NCBI GenBank assembly: GCA_030621275.1
Contig: JAUXHY010000108.1
Location: 1-5,502, forward strand
Source: a bacterium
Lineage (GTDB): Bacteria; Fidelibacterota; Marinisomatia; Marinisomatales; JAHJCW01
Direction of reading: 5' to 3'
DNA length: 5,502 nucleotides
How positions within the stretch are numbered: position 1 is the first letter of the stretch; the number at the start of each line of letters is the position of its first letter. Below the pieces are notes generated by a model that saw nothing but the letters and a program-made list of their open reading frames with translations, did no database searches and was not told the DNA's origin. Positions 1-5,502 of the stretch are shown one piece after another. The position numbers were made by a program, and so were the translations under genes.

Positions 1-356
1 GTTATTCGCACGGTGTATCCGCGTGCCTGTACTTCTTCCGTTATATTTTTAGCGTAAAATCCATTTTCGAGATAGTCATTATCAGCCGTACTGGCGTTTT
101 TGATTGCCCGGTAGGCACAATGATGATTCGTAAGAATTAGTCCTTTCTCCGATACAAATGAACCGGAGCAACCGCTTACATTACAAATTCCGTCAATAAG
201 ACTGATGCCATCCGGATTATATAATTCTGATAATTCTATCTCCAGTCCTTTAGCATTCAAATCCAACTTATGAATTTCGCTGAGTGGGTACATGCCCTCA
301 TCTGCTATTATAAAGCTTAATAATAGTGTTAGTAACGTAAATATTATCTTTTTCAT
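1..356 (-). CDS. S46 family serine peptidase (DPP7/DPP11-like dipeptidyl-peptidase), N-terminal part, cut by window edge
   Basis: Only the first 118 codons are in the window; the gene runs off at position 1. Known for the family: S46 enzymes are exported or periplasmic aminopeptidases with a chymotrypsin-like fold that release dipeptides from oligopeptide N-termini. Seen here: a signal peptide (MKKIIFTLLTLLLSFIIA) with probable cleavage before DEGMY, the typical mature S46 start. Next come a GCSGSFVS segment (Cys63) and the active-site block LTNHHCAY (His78-His79-Cys80). By analogy with chymotrypsin, the His just before the Cys should be catalytic and that Cys may pair with Cys63. An NASTADNDYLENGF segment follows, also S46-like. 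The catalytic Asp and Ser lie outside the window, so DPP7 versus DPP11 specificity cannot be judged. Start: two tandem ATGs occur (359 and 356); 356 has the better Shine-Dalgarno spacing. It lies 95 bp downstream of the 718-residue gene on the same strand, so co-transcription is possible but unproven. Confidence 0.93.
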   Translation of the reverse strand, partial: MKKIIFTLLTLLLSFIIADEGMYPLSEIHKLDLNAKGLEIELSELYNPDGISLIDGICNVSGCSGSFVSEKGLILTNHHCAYRAIKNASTADNDYLENGFYAKNITEEVQARGYTVRI

Positions 357-359
357 CAT

Positions 360-451
360 TATCCTTTATATAATTGTGTTTCAGTTGTTAAAAGTTAATA
401 TATAACTACATGTTAATTCGACTCTGTTAGACCGTAATGGAGAATAATTAT
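360..451. other. Intergenic spacer between the two minus-strand genes
   Basis: This 92 bp AT-rich gap lies between the stop of the 718-residue lipoprotein gene and the start of the S46 gene. I see no strong hairpin followed by a T-run that would make a terminator, and no convincing -35/-10 pair. Whether the S46 gene has its own promoter or is read through from upstream cannot be settled from the sequence. Confidence 0.5.
362..367 (-). promoter_or_regulatory. Ribosome binding site of the S46 peptidase gene
   Basis: On the minus strand the sequence reads AAAGGATAATGATG. AAAGGA lies 2 nt from the first ATG (359) and 5 nt from the second (356). This favours 356 as the main start; the difference is one Met residue. 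Confidence 0.6.
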
Positions 452-2608
452 TTATTTTAATTTCACTCGAATATAACTATTCTGATCACATTTATAATCC
501 ACTAAGTTTTTTGTAGAATGTAATGTGTCAAATATTACATGGTCGTAAGATGATGATACATAAGGAATTGAATTGCAAGTCTCCACTCCACCGATGTAAT
601 AAGTTGCTTCATTATTAGCAGCATCAACCTGTTCCAATGGAATAGATACGAGATTGTGAAATACATCATTCTCAGTTGTACCTGCATTTCCATCAAATCG
701 ACTATAATATGTATAATCTATATTTGTAATTTCACTTTTATCGTCGCTGACCGTTAGAGAAAAGTGAATATCATATGTATTTCCATTGTCAAATGCACAA
801 ACATACTCATAGGTGAAAGTATTTCCAGTAAAGCTCCCTTCAGAATAGGTGTCAACAAAGGTAAAGCCATAGTTGCTCCACGAAGTAGTTTCTGTATCTG
901 TTAAATTAGGACTATCATAATCTGTAACATTATGGAATTCTCCACGATACTTAACTTCTACTTCACACGTTGTATATCCGTGTGATGTTTCACCTAAATT
1001 GTTTACTTTTACCCATTTAAAATCATAATACAAATTGGGATCATTATCTAAATACCCACATATATATATTCCAAAAGTGTTCTCTCCTGAATTCAAATTA
1101 ATACTAGTTATTCCGTTTCCATCTGAAGATGTAATAAAATTACCATTGGAATCATAAATCTCAATTCTCTGCAACCTATCAGTACCTGGAAGGAAACCAG
1201 GAATGTTGTCATTTCTACAAAATAGTTTTAACGGTCCATTTGTTATATCCATCCCATCAATAAATGGAATATCGCCCGTATCAGTTTTTATATAAAGGTC
1301 ATATTGCATAAATCGATCGTTACCAATAGTTTTATTTTCTAACTCCTTATATCTTTCACCTATTTTTTCCCAATCAAATATAGAGGTTTTAGAATAAAAT
1401 GCTATTTGATCATATTCTTCTCCAGGATCGCCAACTTTGGGGTATGATGGATATGGCAAAAAATTGGAGTTTATGTAATTAATTATTCTTATAGAACTTG
1501 TTCCATCTGATGCCCTATTATTTGGATAATTTGGATCTGCTATGAAAAGCTTACCCTCCGAGATGTTTATTTTATAAACTATCATAGCATGACCACCTCC
1601 ATCAACGCTATTTCGTATTATGACTGACTGAGGTTCTCCTGTAATCAACATTGCACCAATGAATGTTTTCCAAACCAAGTATGGATATCTAGATTGAAAT
1701 TTCAGGTTATCTTTCCACTTACCCCAATTTGCATCCTCTTGTATTGTTGAGGCAAAGCGATAACCTTGAGGATTATCTTGCCATAATAATTGTGGTTTTT
1801 CGCTGCTATTAACCATGTCGTATCGGTGAAACAGAGCAGGTTCTCCTCTAAGTTTTTTCTCGTAGTAATACCACATAGCTGTCATACTTTGTCCGGCACA
1901 ATGCCCACCTGGAGATATATATGAACCACAATTGATAAATTCCCAATCATCGACTCCAGGAGTAAATCCTGTATTTAATATATTTTGGTTGGTTAAAATG
2001 CTTTCCTTGATCGACGAAATAATTAAATTGGCTTGAGATTTAAGATCTGATATTTTTCCAAGCACAGAAGTTGAAGTAATATTTGATAAAGCAAAATGCC
2101 TAGTTTCTACTATAATAAAATTCTCATCAAGATCAATAACAGGAAGGGGCTCTAACTCACCTGTAATTTCATTGTATAAAAATCCCATTAGAAATTCATC
2201 ATTGTTCTTATTTATTGGCACCTTTATTGTAATAGATTCCTCAGAATATCCACCACCATTCTTAATTGTTATCATTGGTGAAACCGGATTAAAATATTCA
2301 CCGAGTTTATGGCTAATAATAGGAGAAGAAGTAATAATATAGGTGCGATTTTCATTATATCCTTTTTCTGGCACTATTAATTCCATTCCATTTAAAACAG
2401 ATCCTGTATTTGAAATAATTATTGTTCCACCCGTAGGACTAATATCTTGGGTTATTTCTTGAGTTTCTTCACCAACTGCTACATTATCAGATATTGGAGT
2501 TTGATTTCCTGGATTAGTTGGCCCATCTTCTGAACACCCGAATAAAAACATGATAAAAACTGAAATGAGTATAAACACAAAACGGTAGAAAATAATTTTA
2601 CGATTCAT
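452..2608 (-). CDS. Multidomain lipoprotein with ZU5-like and papain-like cysteine peptidase domains
   Basis: I do not recognise a named gene. The 718-residue product starts with a lipoprotein signal (hydrophobic residues 5-23, lipobox LFGC, Cys25), so it should be membrane-anchored outside the cytoplasm. After a Pro/Asn/Thr-rich linker, residues ~55-180 resemble a ZU5-type beta domain: SPTGGTI, then LNGMELIVPEKG, ending in ETRHFALSNI. Residues ~210-410 look like a papain/C39-like fold: CGSYISPGGHCAGQSMTAMW (Cys237 as nucleophile), DGGGHAMIVYKI (His340) and FIADPNYPNN (Asp358 or Asn360 as third member). Order and local context fit a Cys-His-Asp/Asn peptidase or related amidase/transglutaminase-like enzyme; substrate unknown. 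Residues ~430-535 are beta-rich and possibly Ig-like (RIEIYDSNGNFI). Residues ~540-718 form another beta-rich, aromatic and Asn/Asp-rich module I cannot assign. The start has AAGG 7 nt upstream (2616-2619). The lipoprotein call is firm; enzymatic activity is an inference. Confidence 0.9.
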   Translation of the reverse strand: MNRKIIFYRFVFILISVFIMFLFGCSEDGPTNPGNQTPISDNVAVGEETQEITQDISPTGGTIIISNTGSVLNGMELIVPEKGYNENRTYIITSSPIISHKLGEYFNPVSPMITIKNGGGYSEESITIKVPINKNNDEFLMGFLYNEITGELEPLPVIDLDENFIIVETRHFALSNITSTSVLGKISDLKSQANLIISSIKESILTNQNILNTGFTPGVDDWEFINCGSYISPGGHCAGQSMTAMWYYYEKKLRGEPALFHRYDMVNSSEKPQLLWQDNPQGYRFASTIQEDANWGKWKDNLKFQSRYPYLVWKTFIGAMLITGEPQSVIIRNSVDGGGHAMIVYKINISEGKLFIADPNYPNNRASDGTSSIRIINYINSNFLPYPSYPKVGDPGEEYDQIAFYSKTSIFDWEKIGERYKELENKTIGNDRFMQYDLYIKTDTGDIPFIDGMDITNGPLKLFCRNDNIPGFLPGTDRLQRIEIYDSNGNFITSSDGNGITSINLNSGENTFGIYICGYLDNDPNLYYDFKWVKVNNLGETSHGYTTCEVEVKYRGEFHNVTDYDSPNLTDTETTSWSNYGFTFVDTYSEGSFTGNTFTYEYVCAFDNGNTYDIHFSLTVSDDKSEITNIDYTYYSRFDGNAGTTENDVFHNLVSIPLEQVDAANNEATYYIGGVETCNSIPYVSSSYDHVIFDTLHSTKNLVDYKCDQNSYIRVKLK

Positions 2609-2767
2609 TTTAATACCTTTTCCATTTAGAATTGGTCAAATTCATCAGTTGAACTATATTTAAATTAGTACTGTGATACCTTTTCAACAATAATTGTATT
2701 ATTAATGACAACCATTTCAGCACTATTTTGTCTAAATTTTAATCTCATAAAAACAATAGGATTTAAA
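2609..2767. promoter_or_regulatory. Divergent intergenic region with promoters for the 718-residue lipoprotein (-) and GIN lipoprotein (+)
   Basis: The genes on either side point away from each other, so both promoters should lie in these 159 AT-rich bases. For the minus-strand gene a weak sigma70-like pair is visible: TTGAAA (plus positions 2682-2687) and TTAAAT (2658-2663) with an 18 bp spacer, giving a leader of about 40 nt. In an AT-rich region this may be chance. I found no good match to the Bacteroidetes TTTG / TAnnTTTG consensus and no clear operator for the plus-strand gene. Confidence 0.4.
2758..2761 (+). promoter_or_regulatory. Ribosome binding site fixing the GIN lipoprotein start at 2768
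   Basis: AGGA lies 6 nt upstream of the ATG at 2768. The longer in-frame ATG at 2705 has no purine-rich site before it. Starting there would put 21 extra residues in front of the lipoprotein signal peptide. The start at 2768 is therefore preferred. Confidence 0.75.
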
Positions 2768-3532
2768 ATGAAAATAATTAACCGATTCATTCCAATTATA
2801 TTATTATTTCTATTAGCAGGTTGCACTACTGCAGATGGACAAGTTACTAAAATCAGAACTTTTAGCGGAATTGATGGAGTTGCCTTATTAGGATCAGGTG
2901 ATGTTTCCATAACATTAGGTAATAAAGAAGAAATTACAATCCATGCTCCGGCTGATTTAATTCCATATTTACTGACAGAAAATAAAGACGGTACTTTATA
3001 TATTGGTAAAAGAAAGAAAGGTTGGAAAAAATTTAGACGCATAAATGAAAATATTCATTATAATTTAGTCGTAAAAGAATTTACTCATATTAGTGTTTCC
3101 GGTTCAGGTGATATTGATGCAGAAAAACTTTCCGGTGAAAAATGCTCAGTAAAAGTTTCAGGTTCAGGGAATATTGAAGTTGATCAAATACAATCAAATA
3201 AATTAAAAGTGAATATTTCCGGTTCAGGTGATATTGATATTGACAATCTCTCAGCGGATATTTTAGGAGTTTCGATTAATGGTTCTGGTGATATGGACAT
3301 TGATGGAAATGCTGATGAATTAAACGTAACTATTAGCGGCTCCGGTGATTTCACGGGCAACAAACTAAAATCGGAGGATGTTTCAATTAATATCTATGGC
3401 TCAGGAGATACACGCGTTTGGGCAACTGAATCACTAGAAGTTCATATTACCGGTAGTGGTGATGTAACATATCATGGCAATCCTACAGTTAATAGTAGAG
3501 TTACCGGTTCCGGTGATATTCGGCATCGCTAA
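2768..3532 (+). CDS. GIN-domain (DUF2807, putative adhesin head) lipoprotein with GSGD repeats
   Basis: The 254-residue product has a short basic N-terminus, a hydrophobic stretch and lipobox LLAGC (Cys19), so it is a predicted lipoprotein of the cell envelope. The mature part opens with VTKIRTFSGIDGVALLGSGDVSI, typical of the head GIN/DUF2807 family. These proteins are common in Bacteroidota and are annotated as putative adhesin or autotransporter head domains; their biochemical role is not established. Gly-Ser-Gly-Asp (once Gly-Ser-Gly-Asn) begins at residues 42, 112, 132, 152, 172, 191, 211, 229 and 247. The last eight are spaced 18-20 residues apart, as expected for rungs of a beta-solenoid. 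A basic patch (KRKKGWKKFRR, residues 81-91) interrupts the acidic repeats. No catalytic motif is visible. It ends with a normal TAA, 168 bp before the M13 gene on the same strand. Confidence 0.93.
   Translation: MKIINRFIPIILLFLLAGCTTADGQVTKIRTFSGIDGVALLGSGDVSITLGNKEEITIHAPADLIPYLLTENKDGTLYIGKRKKGWKKFRRINENIHYNLVVKEFTHISVSGSGDIDAEKLSGEKCSVKVSGSGNIEVDQIQSNKLKVNISGSGDIDIDNLSADILGVSINGSGDMDIDGNADELNVTISGSGDFTGNKLKSEDVSINIYGSGDTRVWATESLEVHITGSGDVTYHGNPTVNSRVTGSGDIRHR
3096..3520 (+). repeat. In-gene tandem repeat, 60-bp period, encoding GSGD rungs
   Basis: The segments at 3096-3118 and 3216-3238 are identical over 23 bases and exactly 120 bp apart. A diverged copy sits midway at 3156-3178. GSGD codons start at 3101, 3161, 3221, 3281, 3338, 3398, 3452 and 3506, so the period is strictly 60 bp for four units and then drifts to 54-57 bp. 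This supports growth of the gene by duplication of about 20-codon units. Confidence 0.85.
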
Positions 3533-3545
3533 ATATTAAAATATA

Positions 3546-3637
3546 GGGTTGGTCTTGTTTAGGAGCTCCTATTGATATGATCAATAACCTGCATTACATC
3601 AAATAATGTCGGTTTACAATTCCTGCGAGACCAACCT
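3546..3637. other. Structured intergenic element: closed three-way-junction palindrome, possible ncRNA or MITE-like repeat
   Basis: GGTTGGTCT (3547-3555) is the exact reverse complement of AGACCAACC (3628-3636). The pairing extends inward with G-U pairs to 3558/3625. After a 2-nt bulge it continues as AGGA (3561-3564) with TCCT (3621-3624), about 16 bp in all. Inside are two hairpins. The first is ATTGAT-atg-ATCAAT (3571-3585). The second is AACC/GGTT (3586-3589 with 3611-3614), stacked through a 2x2 internal loop on CATTA/TAATG (3592-3596 with 3604-3608) with a 7-nt loop. A perfect 12-bp palindrome TAGGAGCTCCTA (3560-3571) overlaps the inner stem and offers an alternative fold. No clear T-run follows on either strand, so a simple terminator is unlikely. 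The element is folded by eye; strand and function are unknown. Confidence 0.6.
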
Positions 3638-3688
3638 TTCCTTTCAGAAATATAAAACATAAATTATCATAGGTTTTTAATGACAAAT

Positions 3689-3694
3689 GGAGAA
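3689..3694 (+). promoter_or_regulatory. Ribosome binding site of the M13 peptidase gene
   Basis: GGAGAA precedes the ATG at 3701, with 8 nt between GGAG and the start codon. It is the strongest Shine-Dalgarno match in the window and supports the start that yields a lipoprotein signal. Confidence 0.75.
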
Positions 3695-3700
3695 CAATAA

Positions 3701-5502
3701 ATGTTAAGAATTTTAACAACTATAATAATAACTTTGCTGCTAGCTGTATCTTGTACGGATCAAGTTGCACTATCCGGTATTGATAAATCTAATTTTGATA
3801 CATCAGTTAGACCGCAAGATGACTTCTTCCAATACGTGAATGGCACATGGTTGGAAGAAACTAAAATTCCGGCTGATAAATCAGCTTACGGTTCATTTCA
3901 TATCTTATACGATGAGAACCAAATCAGATTAAGAGAGATCATCGAAGATGCGGCTAACCAAGGCAATAAAACACCCGGCAGCGATGTTCAAAAAGTAGGT
4001 GACTTTTACGCAAGTTTCATGGATTCAGCTAAAATTGAGGAACTCGGGTTGCAACCGTTAGAAAAGGAATTCCTACTAATTGAAAATGTTGACAGTTATG
4101 ATGGATTAGCAGAATTATTTGCTCATCATAGAATAATTGGTGTTCAAAGACCATTCACTTATTGGGTTGATCAGGATGATAAGAATTCTGAAGAATATAT
4201 TCTATTTTTTCAACAATCCGGTTTAGGGTTACCTGACCGTGATTATTATTTCACCGAAGGCGAAAAATTTGAAGACATTCGCACAAAATATGTTGAATAT
4301 CTCACAAAAATATTAGAATTAGCTGAAGATGATAATGCTGCTGAGATTGCCAATAAGATGATGGAAATGGAAAAGGATTTAGCTAAAAATCATTGGACAC
4401 GCGTTGAAAATCGAGATAGCGAAAAAACCTATAATAAATTTGAGGTTATTAAGCTATCGGGATTATCACCCGACTTCAATTGGCAACTATTCTTTGATAA
4501 AGCCGGAATCGCTAAAGCCGAAAATGCGGTTGTCAGGCAACCGAGTTATTTAGCTGCTTTTAGTAACGTATTATCTAAATATTCGATTACCGATTGGAAA
4601 AACTATTCAAAAGCAAAATTAATTAGTAGTAATGCCACGGAATTATCACAAGATTTTGTTGATGCCAGCTTCGAATTTTACGGTAAAACTCTGCGCGGTA
4701 CGGAAGTTAATCGACCGCGTTGGAAGCGGGCGGTAAGCGCTGTTAACGGTTCATTAGGCGAGATCCTTGGTAAGGTATATGTTGAAAAATATTTTAGACC
4801 GGAAGCTAAAGACAGAATGGTAAAACTCGTTGATAATCTCAAATTATCAATGGAAGACAGAATCAATAAGCTGGAATGGATGGGCGAAGAAACAAAAACG
4901 GAAGCAATAACAAAATTAAAGAAATTCAACGCCAAGATCGGTTATCCCGATAAGTGGAAAGACTATTCCAAGTTAGTCGTAAAACCTGATGAACTAGTAT
5001 TGAACACTATGCGTTCAGCAGAAGTTGAGTACAGGCGTAATATGGACAAACTCGGTAAACCGATTGACCGTGAAGAATGGGGAATGACACCGCAAACAGT
5101 GAATGCTTATTTCAATCCATCTATGAACGAAATTGTATTTCCTGCCGCAATTTTACAACCGCCTTTCTTTAATATGAAAGCTGATGATGCCGTGAATTAT
5201 GGTGGAAGCGGTGCTGTTATCGGTCATGAGATCACACATGGTTTTGACGACCAAGGACGCAAATACGATGGAAACGGAAATATGCGCGAATGGTGGACAA
5301 AAGAGGATTCCGAAAGATTCGATGAACGAGCTCAGGTTTTAGTAGACCAATATAGTGAATTTGTACCGATCGATACACTACACATAAACGGAGAATTAAC
5401 GCTCGGAGAAAACATCGCCGATTTTGGCGGACTTACCGTATCTTACAATGCATATCAGTTATCGTTGAACGGAGAGGAACCGGCTGTACTTAACGGTTTT
5501 AC
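3701..5502 (+). CDS. M13 family zinc metallopeptidase (neprilysin/PepO-like) lipoprotein, C-terminus cut by window edge
   Basis: Six hundred codons are present; family members of this type usually run to about 670-700 residues, so only the last part is missing. Known for the family: M13 enzymes are zinc endopeptidases that cut oligopeptides, not folded proteins. Seen here: a signal peptide ending in AVSC (Cys18), indicating a lipoprotein rather than the membrane-spanning form of animal neprilysin. The M13 N-terminal domain follows, with FDTSVRPQDDFFQYVNGTWLEE-like sequence (residues 32-53) and GLGLPDRDYY (174-183). The catalytic domain has NAYF (468-471, substrate-binding Asn-Ala), GHEITHGFDDQG with zinc ligands His509 and His513 and catalytic Glu510, and GENIADFGGL with third zinc ligand Glu570 and Asp574. 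All key residues seen are intact. The C-terminal motifs fall beyond the window. The gene follows the GIN gene on the same strand, separated by 168 bp that hold the structured element. Confidence 0.97.
   Translation, partial: MLRILTTIIITLLLAVSCTDQVALSGIDKSNFDTSVRPQDDFFQYVNGTWLEETKIPADKSAYGSFHILYDENQIRLREIIEDAANQGNKTPGSDVQKVGDFYASFMDSAKIEELGLQPLEKEFLLIENVDSYDGLAELFAHHRIIGVQRPFTYWVDQDDKNSEEYILFFQQSGLGLPDRDYYFTEGEKFEDIRTKYVEYLTKILELAEDDNAAEIANKMMEMEKDLAKNHWTRVENRDSEKTYNKFEVIKLSGLSPDFNWQLFFDKAGIAKAENAVVRQPSYLAAFSNVLSKYSITDWKNYSKAKLISSNATELSQDFVDASFEFYGKTLRGTEVNRPRWKRAVSAVNGSLGEILGKVYVEKYFRPEAKDRMVKLVDNLKLSMEDRINKLEWMGEETKTEAITKLKKFNAKIGYPDKWKDYSKLVVKPDELVLNTMRSAEVEYRRNMDKLGKPIDREEWGMTPQTVNAYFNPSMNEIVFPAAILQPPFFNMKADDAVNYGGSGAVIGHEITHGFDDQGRKYDGNGNMREWWTKEDSERFDERAQVLVDQYSEFVPIDTLHINGELTLGENIADFGGLTVSYNAYQLSLNGEEPAVLNGF

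Noticed and set aside
360..451. Promoter for the S46 gene in the 92-bp spacer
   Set aside because: Several A/T hexamers resemble -10 boxes, but none has a good -35 partner at 16-18 bp, and such matches are expected by chance in this composition.
2705..2767. Longer N-terminus for the GIN lipoprotein starting at ATG 2705
   Set aside because: No ribosome binding site precedes it, and the extra 21 residues would precede an otherwise standard lipoprotein signal peptide. The ATG at 2768 has AGGA at proper spacing.
2665..3042. Minus-strand open frame of 125 codons overlapping the start of the GIN lipoprotein gene
   Set aside because: It lies antisense to a well-supported gene with a clear lipoprotein signal and family match, has no recognisable domain of its own, and covers the divergent promoter region. 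It is a shadow frame.
3547..3650. Rho-independent terminator for the GIN gene
   Set aside because: A long inverted repeat is present, but its arms are 69 bp apart and the right arm is followed by TTTCCTTTC rather than a T-run, so it does not have the standard terminator form.
4678..4935. Minus-strand open frame of 85 codons inside the M13 peptidase gene
   Set aside because: It is fully antisense to a conserved part of the M13 gene and shows no family features.

Overview
The window carries four protein genes, all predicted to be exported. The 5' half is read from the minus strand and the 3' half from the plus strand, diverging from a ~160 bp gap at 2609-2767. No tRNA, rRNA, CRISPR array, transposase or phage gene is visible. 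The DNA is AT-rich. Lipoproteins with a Cys-Ser-x-Asp-Gly-Pro-Thr-Asn-Pro type N-terminus, an S46 dipeptidyl-peptidase, a GIN-domain (DUF2807) lipoprotein and an M13 peptidase lipoprotein together suggest the Bacteroidota/Chlorobiota side of the FCB group, for example an Ignavibacteria-like organism. This is an inference from gene content; no marker gene is present.

Layout. At 1-356 (minus) lies the N-terminal part of an S46 serine peptidase, cut by the window edge. At 452-2608 (minus) is a 718-residue lipoprotein: a ZU5-like beta domain, then a papain-like domain with a plausible Cys-His-Asp/Asn set, then beta-rich C-terminal modules I cannot name. At 2768-3532 (plus) is a 254-residue lipoprotein built of Gly-Ser-Gly-Asp repeats with a period of about 20 residues (GIN/DUF2807 family). 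At 3701-5502 (plus) is an M13 (neprilysin/PepO-like) zinc metallopeptidase lipoprotein, intact in its active site but cut at the C-terminus by the window edge.

Three of the four genes are predicted exported peptidases of three different catalytic types (serine, cysteine, metallo). They could serve extracytoplasmic peptide breakdown, but they do not form one operon. The most unexpected non-coding feature is a ~90-nt element at 3546-3637, between the GIN gene and the M13 gene. It has a long closing stem and two internal hairpins in a three-way-junction layout, plus a 12-bp perfect palindrome. It could be a structured RNA or a small palindromic repeat/MITE-like element. I see no convincing undescribed multi-gene system; the cysteine-peptidase lipoprotein and the intergenic element are the best leads.
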